Source: Gnetum montanum
Lineage: Eukaryota > Streptophyta > Gnetopsida > Gnetales > Gnetaceae
NCBI GenBank assembly: GCA_015680685.1
Contig: MNCI01002112.1
Coordinates: 62,001-126,000, forward strand
Direction: 5' to 3'
Length of the DNA: 64,000 bases
A model generated the notes under the pieces. That model saw only the letters and a program-made list of their open reading frames with translations, searched no databases and had not been told where the DNA came from. Below, piece after piece: positions 46,501 to 59,391 of the stretch. A program made the position numbers and the translations under genes. How positions within the stretch are numbered: position 1 is the stretch's first letter; the number at the start of each line of letters is the position of its first letter.

Positions 46501-48761
46501 ATCTAAGGTAGTCTAAGCCATTTCCAAGGTTTGATCATTAGTGTTCAAGCCTTGATCATTGGCCTTATACCTACAAGAAGTTCATGAAATCGATGAAGTT
46601 GCAGAAGGTAATTTAGCCAAAAAAAGCCATATGAAACACTATAACAATCATGCTTACCCTTATAGATGGTACACAGTGCCAGGTGGATTCTAGAATAATT
46701 TGTGGACTCTATGTGACACCATAAAAGTATTTTCAGTATTATAGTAACTATACTCTAACATAGTTCAGATCTCCCCGACGTAGTGTGAAATAATCATGTT
46801 TATAGTTTCTCCTATTGTCTTAGGAGGTGGATTCTTATTAATAAACCTAGCAATTAGGATAGATGCCAAAGGTATTAGTGTCTCCACTATGACCCCATCC
46901 ACATCCATGGATAAGTATGACCACAACATCACATTGACATTTTGAAGGATGTAAGTAAGGAATTTCCTTGCTCCTAGCTAGAACTATAGTGAGACCTTAT
47001 TCAAGGTCATATTGGGTAGAGGGGTATTGGCATTAGGGTGGCCAATGTAGCATAGGATTCCCACTAACTTCATGATGATGAGTATGGATTTCAGAAAGAC
47101 CTTGCATGGAAAAACAAAACAACATTATACTAATCAAAATTTGTTAACAAATTTATAGAAACATCCTAGTCAAGGATGAAATTTTCTAAGATGTTTATTC
47201 AAATTTTCTTAATAAATTCATAACATAATTACAACCTTATATAGCCTCATACATTACCCAAAACATTATAGCTTAGTGATACATAGAAAAATTTAGAATC
47301 TAGAAAATAGTCATTAACATAAACATTACAAAAAATAGAAAAAATTACTTATAGCCTCAAAACCAAAATTTATAGCATGAAAAAAATTTCATAACATCCC
47401 CAAGGACATGGAAGCTAAGAAGATTAATATCTAGGCATGTCAACCACATCGAACTCCAAAGAGGTAAAGTGCTATAATTAGAATTTAACCTTATTTAGAT
47501 AGCCTTAACAAAAAATTCACTAAAAATTCATCTAAGCTCTAATTTCAATGATTCCACTACAGAAGGAATCCTAAATTATGAGCCTTACAACCATAGCCAT
47601 TACAGAAAATAAAAACATAACCACATTTATTGCAACCATAGTCAAAACTAGTAAAAGTCTTAGCCACCACCATTAACCCCATTTCATGCAGGATTTGGAG
47701 GAACTTTACAAAAAATTCATTTGAGCTTCAACAAAGTGATTTAACCATCATCTAAAAGCTTAAAGTAATTTGTATTTAACTTTTCTTATCAAAAATTAAA
47801 AATTAATGTTTATTCAAAAAAATTCATTAATTTGGATGAAAATCTTAAAATGGCACAAACCCTTATTTGACACAAGTTTAATGAAAAATTTATTTCTAAT
47901 CCAAACAAAGTGGTTCCATGTCTATTGGAAAGCTAAAGGAAAGACCCACCAAACCATAACAAAAAATTACACAAAAACCCTACCATTTACTTAGAAAAAA
48001 ATCATGAATCTAAAAGGAATTCTAAAAAGTGGCATAAAAAACCTAACTACACAACCTCATGAAAACAACCAAAACATTGTTGTTATTATCCCAAATTAAA
48101 TGAAAAAATATCCATTGGAAATCTTAAACATATGGTTACAAACCCATAACATCAAATTGTAAAAATATGTAGCAATTTTCATAGGAAAAAATATACAGCA
48201 TTGCTTGATTTTTCTATGCAAAAATCGCCAAAAAGCTAAAAATTTAGAAAACCTAACTTAACATAGCCATGAAACAAATAGCAAAAATAGCCAAAAAATT
48301 GATACCCATTTGAAAAACCTTCAAAATAAAGGGGTAGGATTGCATTAGAATAGAATTTTGATGAAACATTAACCCTAGATATGAGAAAAATGGCCCTATC
48401 CCAAAATTTATGAAAAAGCATGAAAAAAACAACCCTAATTTTAAAAATCAAATCTACCAAAGCCAAAGCAATGAAACAAACATATATCTATGTAGAAATG
48501 ACCAAAATAAGAGGTGGGATTTTGTTAGAATTTCTTTTACCCCTCCATTGTTATAGATCTAAAGAAAATGATCCCAAACATGGCTAGAAAAAGATAAGAA
48601 AAACAACCAGAAATGAAAGTAAAAATGGTTAGAACTACCTACCTCAGCATAGCCATGAATGAAGCCTAGATTGATATGGTTCTAGGTAACATTAATAGGT
48701 CCCTTGCATGCTCATTGATCTTTTGGGTTCTTGTATTTTGGCTCTTCCTTCCATGCTCCAT
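43512..48761 (-). pseudogene. Antisense intron-containing gene of element D
   Basis: ATG 48761 opens exon 1 (MEHGRKSQNTRTQ...), ending ATGCTGAG|GTAGGTAG at 48643. Further blocks on the minus strand match the gene in B: PSQEWKKR and SFNEEVDCF (about 46100-45930), YNLFGIHTDGAKISSK, IDQISKPWI and SITTKNF (about 45500-45390), an exon starting at 44496 (MEWDP..., WELNRSNEFLWEQ, coiled-coil-like), and the terminal intron 43586-43672 followed by exon 43512-43585 (SPSGEDGNDPPLSPLDAP). Parts between 46450 and 48640 could not be assigned to exons. It is far more diverged than A-C but keeps the order and the terminal intron. Function unknown. Confidence 0.5.
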
Positions 48762-49389
48762 AGGGCAAATAACTAGATCAATGATGATAATGGTTGGAAT
48801 CTTAGAGTAATAAAGGTTTAACACTTGCTTCAGGGGAGATTGGATGTTTCCACACTAAAGGTTGGTTTTTTCTAGTACAAAAATCTCTCGTTGAGCTCTT
48901 CTCTAATTCCCTATTTTTCATAACAAAGATTATGGTTGAAACTTATGAAATTTCACAATAAAAACTCCATCAAAACCAAAATGCCCACCTCTCAACCTCA
49001 ATTGCCAATTCAATGCACTATAACTCCAAGTGCACTAAAGTGAGGGGGCAATGGGGGTGGGGGTGGGAAGTCTCTACTATGGTAGGATTAGTAGGAAACA
49101 ACTTCACTTTCCAAATTTTAAATTTTTTGGATGGTGGACCCCACCATACACCTTAACTCTTAAAATGAAAATTGCATAAACACTGGGTTTTGATCCTTTG
49201 AATACATAAAGCCATAACCAAACCTTAACTCCCATGCATCCACATTGAAGACATCATGCTGAGCATGTATACATGCCTCCCATTTTATAAAACCATTAAA
49301 ACATAACCTTTTACCATTTTTACTAGCCAAAACCTACCTCTTTTAACCTTAAGCTCCCAAGAGGGGTTAAACATGAAAAAAACTAAACA
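48762..49389. other. Region upstream of the antisense gene of D
   Basis: No gene is seen. It should hold the promoter of the antisense gene; I see no clear TATA box. A G-rich patch (GGGGGCAATGGGGGTGGGGG) lies near 49045. Confidence 0.35.
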
Positions 49390-52300
49390 ATTTTGGTTTC
49401 CATGTTAGGGCAACACTACCCAATGTGGAATAATGGAGTGACATCCATTCTTACTCATTGGCATCCATCTAGCGAAAGTTTGACCCCCGAAGTGGGTCCA
49501 CATGACCTAAAACCCCTCTAAGCACCCCTAGTAGCCCCAAAACCTCACCAAACCTAGTTGAAAGTGGTCAAAACCTTGGGATTTGGTAGTTCCATGTTGG
49601 GGAGAGCCCCATCTATGCTAAGCATCCTAGCCCTAGCATGGATGAATGGGGGCATAACCAAAATTACCTAAATTGACTACTTAGTAGCCATTTCTCAAAA
49701 CCTAGTACTCCCTCATAGTCTCCAATAGCCTAAATTGACCCTTAGATAGGTTAGTTGATCATCCATGGCTTGTTTCACATTACTGAATCTTCCCTTCATT
49801 CTATCTAGCATGGATCTAGTGTGAAAACCTAGGGGGTATATAAGTGTAGCAATAGAAAATGTTAATGGCTGGAAACACCGAGAGGTCTTCGGGCTCATAG
49901 CCTAACCCTGGATCTATGTGAGGGTCGTGCTAGAGAAAATGGATTCAAGGTGTCCTAAATGGTCTGGTCGATCAGACAGGGACTTAACCAATGTACAATA
50001 GCCCTTTTGCAAAGAATGATTTTGAATAAAACACCTTGTGGTAAAATAAAACAAAACATAATGTTCACAGTAGTAGAAACATGATAAAGCACATAACGGG
50101 ATAGTGGACACAATTGAATGCTTGACAATGCCAAAAAATAAATGTTGTAATAAAAAAAAAGATAGTTTGAATAGGAAGATGCACCGCCCCAAAAAAAAGG
50201 AGCATAGCTAATTCATATAGGTATACAAAGTGTACAATAGGCATAATGGGAGCATAGTCACAACCTCGGTGGTGTTGGGTTATGAAGTCTGGTGCTCACT
50301 ATGATGAACTATGCCTGCTAGGTTGGTAGTCACGGTGTACTGTGCGATGTTGTACAGGTTTGCAATGGGGCTACAGTGTACCACATGATGCTAGTGTGCT
50401 TCTTTGTTGGTATGGTGTGCTCTAGGTCTCATTCGCCCATGGAGATAGGTGCCAGGATGCCAAAGTGTCAAAAAAATCAAATCGAAGTGCCAACTACCAC
50501 TTTGGTGAAAAATGGAAGCCAACCCCCTTCTTCTCCCCCCCTTTCTTTAAAAGAGGACACAGGGGTATTTATAAGGCTAGGGTTAGCCCAAAATGCTGAT
50601 CAGGTGCCACATGGTAGTGCATAATAGGGTGTTACACTATGGTGTCGGGTGTTGCACTATAGCTTTGGGTGTTGCACTGTAGTGCTATGCTGCACTGTAG
50701 CGTTATGCTACATTGTAGCTCTAGGTGTTGCACTGTAGCGCTATGCTGCACTGTAGCATGGCAATGTGCTATGCTGCACTACACTACACAGCGTAGCAAG
50801 GAGTTGCATTTTAGTGCTATGCTACACCACAGTGCTACACTACATTGTAGCGTGGCAGTGTGCTACTCTGTGCTACACTACACAGCGTAGCAAGGAGTTT
50901 CATTGTAGCACTACGCTGCACTATAGCATGGCAATGTGCTACGCTACATAGCGTAGCAAGGAGTTGCACTGTAGCACTACACTGCACTATAGCATTACAC
51001 CACACTATAGCGTGGCAGTGTGCTACGCTGTGCTACACTACGCAGCATAGTAGGGTGCTAGAAAAAGTGTTGTCGTCCTATCACTTAGAACAAATTTTCA
51101 AGTCTAGCAGTTTGGTGCTGGCTACACTCAACATTTGGAAAAATATGAGCAAAGTGTCACTATTTTGACACTTAGAGCCAAATTTTTACTCGAGGTGCCA
51201 AGAGCCAAAATTTTGTGGTGTTTCAGGAAGAAAACCTATGTTATTACCAAAAGTAGCTAAATAATCTACCCTGGTAAACCCTAGACCCCACCAAAATCCT
51301 TTAGAGCTTTCAAAGATCTCAAAAATGGTCAAAAATTGCACAAAACTACCACACCCCTATCATCAACACTAGGGAAAACATGCCTAGTATGGAAGAAGGG
51401 GAAAATTACATGAGGCACTTAGAATCCTCCAAGATATTAAATCTTGACACTAAGCATTGATTATCGACACTCGTAACTCTAGAGGCTAACATGAATGGTT
51501 GATTGGTTATCAAACTAGCCTAGATTTAACTCTCATGGTTCTTCCACATCATGGGAGATCTCTTCTATGTTTTCTATCATGGAAACAAGGTGGATAAAGC
51601 TAATAAGATTAGTGGGGATTCCATATGCAAGAAAACAACATCAAACTGACTAGTAGTAACACTAGAACCTTAATAGCCTCTCTGGAAGCCACTAGAATGC
51701 TAAAAATCAACTCCCTAAGATTCTTCCACACTAAGAAAAACCTTAGCCATGTTAAGAATCCTAGTCATAGTGTGGATGAAAAGGGTAAAGATAAAACTAT
51801 TGAATTTTGTATGCAATTTGACTTCCAAAAGTAATCCAATCCTTCTGGAAGCTACTAGACTTCTAAAAGTTACTTGAAACAACAACAACTAGCCTTCCTT
51901 GCACTCTCCATGATAAGGAGGATTCCATCCATGCTAATCATCCCAGCCCCAACATGGATGAAGTGAGGAAAGCTTAAAAAATCTTTCATAGGCCCTGAAA
52001 TTACTAGATTTTAACACCAGCAACCCTGTGGACACACATGCATAATCAAAGCTATTAAGAATTAGTCAAAAGTAGAGTTTCCTAATTATTCCATGTTGGG
52101 AGCCACCTCTTTCATGCTAGCCATCATGGAAGTAGTGGGGTAACTTTAGGAAAACTTTAAAATATCCCTTGGATACCTTAAACAGATGCTAGAAAGCCCT
52201 GTACGTGTCCTAGGATCCTATTTGTGCATCCTAAAACCCTCAAACTCATAAAAATTGAACATAGATAGACAAATACCTTGTTTCCCTAATCTTCCATGCT

Positions 52301-53840
52301 AAGCATAAGAACCCTAGTGTGGAAAATAGGGGAAACATAAAAACACCATCTAAAAACCCCTAAAACAACAAAATGTTGACATTAGGAAGTAGTAGTCAAT
52401 ACTAGCAATCTTTGAGACTTGCATGCATGACTAGAAATGATAAAAAATAATAAAAAATATAGTATCTTATTGCTTTCATGTTGGCTAGCATGGAAGAAAT
52501 GGGAGAAGCCCAAACTATTAAGCCTCCAAATTAACTAGTTTTGACTGTAGACCCTATTGCTTAACCCAGGAAACCCTAGGAGCACACATTCATAGTCAAT
52601 TAAAGTTAAAATTAGTCTCGATGTAAGTTTTATAATTCTTCCATACTAAGGGCCCTCTCTTTCACAGTAGCCAATGTGCATATTGAGGGAGGGACTTATT
52701 TGAGGATCATAAACACCTCAAAATAACACCAAATGACCTTGCATGCACTCTAGAACCCTATCATCACCCACTAGAGCCTTCAAACCTTAGGAAACTAATC
52801 CCAAATAGCTAAAACGATACTCCCCAAGTCTTCCATTTTGATCAGAGAATCCCTAGCATGGAAAAAAGTGGGAAAGCCCATAAAACACTTAGGAACACTT
52901 CAAACTACCAAAGTTTTACCTAGAACCCTAGCTCTTAATCTTGGTAACTTTGGAAGCTAACATGCATAGTTAATTGTGATTCAAATTGATCTAGATATGA
53001 GATTATTGCCCCATCCATGCTAGAAGAGGCCCCTTCCATGTTGGGTAGCATGGAAATAAGGGGGAAAAGATGATTTCCCATTTTTGATGATAAGATGACA
53101 CTCCCAGAGACCAAAAATCTACACTAGAGAAGCCTAGGACCTCATAGCCTTAAGATTATGTTTCTTTGATCTTGTTTTAGCCTCCAAAACTTATTCCTCT
53201 CATTCCTCCATGCTGGAGCAACTTCCCTGGCATGGAAATAAGGGGGGGGGGGGGGGGGGGGGGTAAGACCTTAGGTGCCCCTGAATGACCTCCAAACGTG
53301 TCCAAAATTAGCTAGAAACTTACAAAATCATAATCTATAGCCCTAGGAACCTAGTCAACATTCTCTCAAATCATCTTGTAATCATTAAACAATTTTCCCC
53401 CCATTCTTCCACATTAGGGATGTTGTGATCAGTGTGGAAGAATAGGGGAAATCCATTTAAGCATGTTTTGACTCACAAAACTGACTCAAATGACCTCAAA
53501 ATGAAGCTAGAGGATGAACAACTCCTAGATTTGGATTCCATCTACCTATTTGACCATATTTGATCCTTTTTAAACTTTGATTTTGGTTTTCCATGTTAAA
53601 CCCCCTTCCTTCTACACTAGCCAACATGGAAGTAGGGGGTTAATCTCTAGAACCTACTTTTTGACCTTTACTGATCTCCAAAGTGCCTAATTCTGATAGA
53701 TATGGCCCTATTCTACCTTATAAAGGTCCCAGAAACTCGATTTTGGACTAGATGCCCAAAAACCTACTTTCCTTGTTTTCTAAATTAAGGATCACTTCTT
53801 CCATGCTAGCTAGTATGAAAATAGAGGGGGTTTAGTATGA
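49390..53840. repeat. Array of about 17 diverged 190-bp units with hairpin cores, element D
   Basis: Each unit has a core TTCCATGYTAG...CTAGCATGGAA followed by a purine run (AGAAATGGGGGAAA). Cores lie near 51540, 51725, 51915, 52092, 52284, 52476, 52640, 52834, 53014, 53204, 53404, 53590 and 53795, so the spacing is 164-205 bp, mostly 180-195. Earlier ones are at about 49400, 49590 and 49800. The two halves of the core are complementary, for example CCATGCTA...TAGCATGG at 53015-53055. A 22-base G run (53242-53263) follows one core. The array lies between the antisense gene and the RT module and is split by the solo LTR. Confidence 0.65.
49845..51225 (-). mobile_element. Solo LTR of the A-E family
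   Basis: On the minus strand it starts TGAAACACC (51225) and ends ATTGCTACA (49845), as in LTRs 1-3, but no primer site or polypurine tract adjoins it, so it is a solo LTR. TATAAATA lies at 50566-50573 and the CTGATCGACCAGACC block at about 49960-49975. Flanks are ATAAG and GGAAG (three of five bases equal), a weak target duplication. The palindrome region is expanded into a run of GCACTGTAGCGCTATGCT-type repeats (about 50640-51055). Confidence 0.8.
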
Positions 53841-53929
53841 AAGCCTTAAAACTCTTGATCTCTAGTTTGAAATAGTTAAGAAACAATAGTGACTGATACC
53901 CAAACTCACTTAACAACCTTGTAGCCTTA

Positions 53930-54300
53930 AACCATGGCCCACTAAGGCCTAAACGTTGTTAAACCTAATCACTTTTTATGTATATTATCCAAGTATCAAC
54001 ATATGTAGCTTATTTTGCATTATTTAGCCTTATTACATGATGTTTCTACTTGTTTCTACCTTATGTTCCATTGTTGACCTTGATAACCTTCTTATAGCCT
54101 TTATATAGCCTTATATTTCCCTTTTTTAGCTTATTATAGGCTTATTTGCCTTTGTTTCTCCTTTGATTGGTATCCTTGACCACTATTTGAAATCATGTGA
54201 CCATGGCCCACTAAGGCCTTAAATTGGAATCATAGTCCACCAAGACTAAACTAACATCATGGTCTACTAAGGCCTAAAACTAGTGAAATTGTGGCCCTTA
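53930..54300. repeat. Tract 2 of element D
   Basis: Four spaced copies of GGCCCACTAAGGCCTTAAA-like sequence (near 53936, 54202, 54238, 54266), the same place relative to RT as tract 2 of element B. Confidence 0.65.
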
Positions 54301-54504
54301 TTGACCATTTGTAGCCATATGTCTCATACTTCCCTTTATTTGGCCCTTGTTGCACTTTGTTTACTTGTTTTTTACTCTATTTATAATATTGGATGACACT
54401 ATTTGGATTAGAATAACATATATTTGCATAATTTTATAGCATTTTAGCATTGTTTATTTATTTTTGTCCAAGTTCCACTTAATATGCTTCTAGTTAACAT
54501 GTAG

Positions 54505-55900
54505 GATCAAAGTATGAGTACGTAGGAGTAGATCAATCTAACTTTGAGCTTAAGTGGATCCCATGGTGATGTAGAATGGTATATCAACCCTAATTACCTA
54601 GATCTTGAGCTTGAGAGTTTTGCCAACTGCATAGCCTTGATAGAGAAACCCTATAGAATGGCCTAAAAACCTAGTCAAAACCCTTAACTTAGAGGTGGAT
54701 GACATAACTGAAGACTCTCTAGTTAAGGTTCCTATCACAACACATAGTGGTGAGGAGAAAAACCTTAAATTAAGTTTCTCATTAAAACCTCAATAGGTTC
54801 AAGACATCACCAAGGTTCTACAAGGAAACATTAAGACCTTTGCCTAGTCATATGAAGATATGCCAGGCCTAGACCCAAGCTTAGTCTAACACAACATCAT
54901 ACTTGACCCTAGTATTAGATTGATTAAGTAGAAATTATGCAACATTAGACTTGATTTGGCCTTGGCAGTTCATGATAAGATCTCAAAGCTCTACCAATTT
55001 AGTTTCATTAGGGCTATTGACTACATAGAATGGGTGTCCAACATAGTAGTAGTTCCTAAAAAAATGGGAGTATCCATACTTACATTAATTTCTAAGACCT
55101 AAATAAAGTGATCATCAAGGATGACTTCCCTATGCCTAGTATTGATCAACTTATTAATACTACGGTTGGACATGCCTTGTTATCCTTCATGGATGGATTC
55201 TTAGAATATAAATAGAATAGGATTAACCCAAAGCACCAACTTAGCATTACCTTCATGACCCCTTGGGCTACCATTTGCTATACCATGATGTCCTTTGGCC
55301 TTAAGAACATTTGAGCAGCCTATCAATGAGCCATGATCTACATGCTAGGTTTGCTTAACAATTATGTAGATGATATAGTCATTAAGTCCAAAGTGGGCAA
55401 TGATCATGCTAATGACCTAGACATTGTGATTAAATGATGCCTCAAGTATGAGCTTAGGCTCAATCTTAAGAAATGTATCTTTTGTGTCAAGACCAGCAAG
55501 ATGCTTAGCTTGGTAGTATCTAAAGTAAGGATACATATCAATGTTAATAAGGTTAAGGCCATATCTAAATTAGTAGTGTCTACCAACCTTGAGGAGCTTC
55601 AAGGATTACAAGATAGATTATAATTTATTCATAGGTTTATTGCTATGCTTACAAATAAATTATAGTCTATACAACACTTGATTAAGAAAGGGGTTCACTA
55701 TGAGTGAATGGCTCAATGCCAAGAGGCCTTTAAAAATCTTATGCAAGAGTTGGCACAACTATTGATAGTCTATCCTCTACAAGAGGGCGAATTGTTTTAC
55801 ATATACCATGCCATATCTAACACATACATTGCTTTTTTACTCTATTAGAAACATGATGATGTAGGTAGTGTGAAAATGAGGTAGATATTCAATGGTGCTT
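54505..55900 (+). pseudogene. pol of element D: RT and start of RNase H
   Basis: It follows a splice-acceptor-like AACATGTAG at 54504. INPNYLDLELESF aligns with LNPNMID in B. RT blocks: WVSNIVVVPKK, HALLSFMDGF, MSFGLKN and an intact YVDDIVIKSK (about 55361-55390), then LRLNLKKCIF and LTNKL. RNase H begins near 55700 and is lost after about 55900. The second RNase H, integrase and 3' LTR are missing; sequence of another gypsy family starts near 55930. Confidence 0.8.
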
Positions 55901-55929
55901 ATACATAGTAGGCACAAAATAAGAGGACA

Positions 55930-57141
55930 CCCAGTGGCTAACAATTGATCTTGGAAGTAGCACACTTTGCATCAAACCTACTAAGAGCCTAACATGTGTC
56001 TATGTTGAAGGCATGGATGAACTAGAGCAATTTCATCAGAAACTCTATGATAATGAAAATTATGATATCAATTGGAAAGAGTTGGAAATCCATAAAATTT
56101 TAAACAAGAGCCCTTAAGTTAAAAACTCTACCTATTTACATGAAGTATGAATTTTTGAAAAATGATAAGTCGGTAATCATCAATGTCAATCTTGCTCCTA
56201 AATAGAAACAAATGTTGTTAAGGATAGTTAATAAATGGCTAACAACATTTGCTTGATCATATCCTAAACTCATAGGGATTGATCCTAGGATATGCCAACA
56301 TCATAATTACACTAATTTGCCCATGAAGCCAAAGAGGTAGCCGTAGCGACAATTGAACCCAAAATTAAAGTAGATTGTCAAAGAGGAAATTGAGAAAATC
56401 CTCAAGGTAGGATTTATGTATCCCATTGTGAATTGTGAATGGATTAGCCTACTCATGATTGTGCCAAAGAAAGGTGGTAAGTGGTGGATCTACATCAACT
56501 TCTAGCTGTTGAATATGGTAATATTCAAAGATCACTTTTCATTGCCATTTGTGAATCAAGTATTGGATGCTATATCTAGGAATTACTATTATAGCTTTCT
56601 AGATGGTTATAGTAGCTATAAGAAAATCTAGATCATGCTAGAGGATTAGGCCAAAATAACATTCATAAGTCCTTAAAGGATTTTTGCATATTTTATGCCA
56701 TTTGATCTATGCAATTCTTCTGCAACATTTCGATGCTTGGTCTGGAGCATTTTTTAGTAAAAAATTGGTTGCAAGGTGAAAGTATTCATGGATAAATTCT
56801 CTACATTTGGTGCCACATTTGAGCAACCCTTAAACCACCTTGAGAAAGAGCTTAAAAGATGTGTAGAGAAAAATCTTTAGCTCAATTGAAAAAAGTGCTA
56901 TTTAATGGTCCAAGAGGGCATTATATTAGGGCATAGAATTTCTTAGATAGGGATTGAGATGGACCTTGAAAAGATAAGTGTCATTCATGTAGTAACTCAC
57001 CAGATAGAAATTGTTAATGATGTACAATCATTTCTTAGACACACTAGCTACTATTAGTATTTTATAGAGAATCTCTCTAAGATCAAAAAATCACTAGTTC
57101 AACTTACAAAGAAAGATATTTCATTCATATGGATTAAGGAA
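55930..57141 (+). pseudogene. Athila-like Ty3/gypsy RT fragment
   Basis: The order LPIYMKYEFL, PRICQHHNY, QLNPKLK.IVKEEIEKIL, VPKKGGKWWIYINF, SFLDGYSSYKKI, MPFDLCNSSATFRC, a decayed active site FMDKFSTFG (Asp to Lys, about 56787), KKCYLMVQEGIILGHRIS and SFLRHTSYY fits the Athila type rather than Tat. It is cut at 57141, right after SFIWIKE, by the LTR of element E. The rest of the element may lie past the right edge. Confidence 0.75.
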
Positions 57142-59151
57142 TGAAACACCATAACATTTTAGGACCCTGGTGCCTCAGCAGAATCTTGAAATTTGGGTAA
57201 GGACTTCCACAAGTGCAGCATCACGATGGGCCATCAAGATAGTATAGGCACTAAGTGTAGACTATATAGTTCAACAAGTTTTCTATCTCTAGGGCTGCAA
57301 GCCTATTGGACTCTCTAGCTTGCCCAATTGGACAATTGACATAGTTGGCAGTCTATCCAGAGACCATGCTAGGAGTTGCTGAAAGTGTTTAGGATGAGCT
57401 AAATAGTTCAGCAAGTTTTCTAACAAAGAAATCTACTATGCTATTCTACGTTGCACAACATAGAAAGCCTTGAAGAGACCAATCAGATGTCCAAGATGCA
57501 AATTGATAACAAGCCAGTCTTCCAGAGCATTTACCCTATTTCATCGTTGAAGCATCAGCAATATGGCACAATAGAATGTGATGAATTTTATCAAGTATTA
57601 TCTCAATCTGAGTGCTAGGCTATGCTACACTACGTAGTGTAGCACAACATAGTAGAGATGTACTTCGACAACACTCCTACTTGGGTAGCTCTGACAAAGT
57701 AAAAGCACTTGCCCCTACTTCAATCATTAAACAAGCTTGCTCTACTAACACACCAAGACATGACAACATCCTATGACAAAAATGTTTGCAAAAACGAGTC
57801 AGGATTCGACCAACACTGGGTGCTATGCTATGCTACGCTATGCAGTGTAGCATAGTGTTGTAAGGGCAAAACACATAGAGGCCCCTTTGTTAAGTGACTC
57901 CAGTAAGAGAATCACACTTGACAATGCTTTGGCCTTCAAAACTACCTATCCACCTTAGCCCTCATACCTCAAGCAGAGTTTCCTAATAAAATGTTTCAGA
58001 TTAAACAAGGATGCATGTTACATTGGCTGCTATGTTGTGCTACACTGCATAGCGTAGCACAACATAGCGAGGATGAAAAATAATAGAATGCCCTAAGGAT
58101 GAACTCAGTAGGTCTAAAGGCTTTCTAGCATGGAAGATGAAGTTGTAGTTGCTTGTCTGACCAAGCCTCAGATATATGCTCTCAGCTTCTAAGCAAGACT
58201 CCTTTCAATACTGGTGGCTATGCTATGCTATGTTACGTAGTGTAGCACAATGTAGCATGCAATTACTTACACTACGTCAACATGATGGACAACGTAAGTA
58301 ATGTAACACTTACATGGAGGCATCAAGACATTTTCAGTTAGCTCTAAAACTTGTCGGTAATGATCATTCTCACCCTGGCACCTCTTTGGTAGACAAAATC
58401 AACAAGATTTTTTAATTTTGCATACCCCTAGTCAAATCCAAAAATTGTCCCTATGCTTGACCCTGCTCACAACCACACTTGCACCTTGTGGGACCTAGGA
58501 CACATGGCATCCAGACCACATTTTTCTCTTGCTCATGGCCCTATAAATACCCTGGAAAACAATGCTCAAAGGGTTAGCCTTTTGCACGGTTTGCTTTTGG
58601 GTTAGCTTTTGGATAGCATAGTTGGCATTTTTAGCATTTTGGATAGCTTTGAGAATTCTGGTTGACTCTAGACATCCTTTTGTAGGTCTAGCATTTTGGC
58701 ACTTTGGCAAGTAGATTGGCAACCACAAGAATCTCGAGTAGCGAGCTATTGGCTATTGTTTAGGGATTTGTGACCATACCACTCTGTTGTAAGTTGTGCC
58801 ATTCTATTGATGCATATTTAGTTGTATGCTTTGCAACAAAATAAAGATCAGATCTGCCATCTTGGAATGATGCATTTTCTCACCCAAGTCTCTTTTATTC
58901 TTTGTTTACTATCATTATGTTTTGCACTACTTTGTTGTCTTGCATTTGTTGATCATTACTTTAGTTCACTCCTAAAACAAATGTTTATGAAAGGTTAATT
59001 TACACCTATTAAGTTCCTATCTGATCGACCAGACCATTTAGGGTACCTTGTTTCTATTTCTCTCTAGCATGGCCCTCACACTAATCCAGGGTTAAACTGT
59101 ACATCCAAAAACTTCTCGGTGTTCCAACCATCGACATTTTTGGTTGCTACA
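57142..59151 (+). mobile_element. LTR 3 (5' LTR of element E)
   Basis: TGAAACACC...GGTTGCTACA, about 2.0 kb, the longest of the family LTRs. It has five GCTAYGCTA-type palindromes (near 57430, 57612, 57822, 58030, 58208), TATAAATA at 58542-58549 and CTGATCGACCAGACC near 59022. The left 5 bp are AGGAA. Its left flank is an RT of another family, so it is a fresh insertion and not the 3' LTR of element D. Confidence 0.85.
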
Positions 59152-59156
59152 TTTTT

Positions 59157-59391
59157 TGGCACTAGAAGTAGGGCCTTTTGGTTTCCTTTCTACGTCTTAA
59201 GGGTAGTCCTGCATGTTGTCTGTACCCTATCATCGACTAGTATAGACATGTCACCTTTGTGGTTGTCTACACATCATGTGATGCAGACTGGTCGCAACGA
59301 TGGTTCCTTTGGAACCTGGTAGGAGAAAAAGCCTATGATCGCTTATTTATTTCTATGTTTCTCATTCGTGATTTTCTTTTAATCATATAAA
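59157..59391 (+). other. Primer site and short leader of element E
   Basis: TGGCACTAGAAGTAGGGCC at 59157 is the candidate primer binding site. Only one or two of the leader units seen in B and C remain (CTGTACCCTAT, GACTGGTCGCAACGATGG). Confidence 0.5.

Noticed and set aside
50669-51168. Open plus-strand frames rich in Cys, His and Thr in the solo LTR
   Set aside because: They are translations of the CTACGCTA repeat block on the strand opposite to the LTR promoter.
49390-53840. The 190-bp array as a CRISPR array
   Set aside because: Units are strongly diverged, with no exact repeat and no uniform spacer; the context is a plant retroelement.
51226-53929. Possible protein-coding exons in the hairpin array
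   Set aside because: No frame is open or conserved between units; spacing varies and stops are frequent in all frames.
57142-59151. LTR 3 as the 3' LTR of element D
   Set aside because: Its left flank is RT of an Athila-like family, not the integrase or 3' region of D, and its right flank is the primer site of E.
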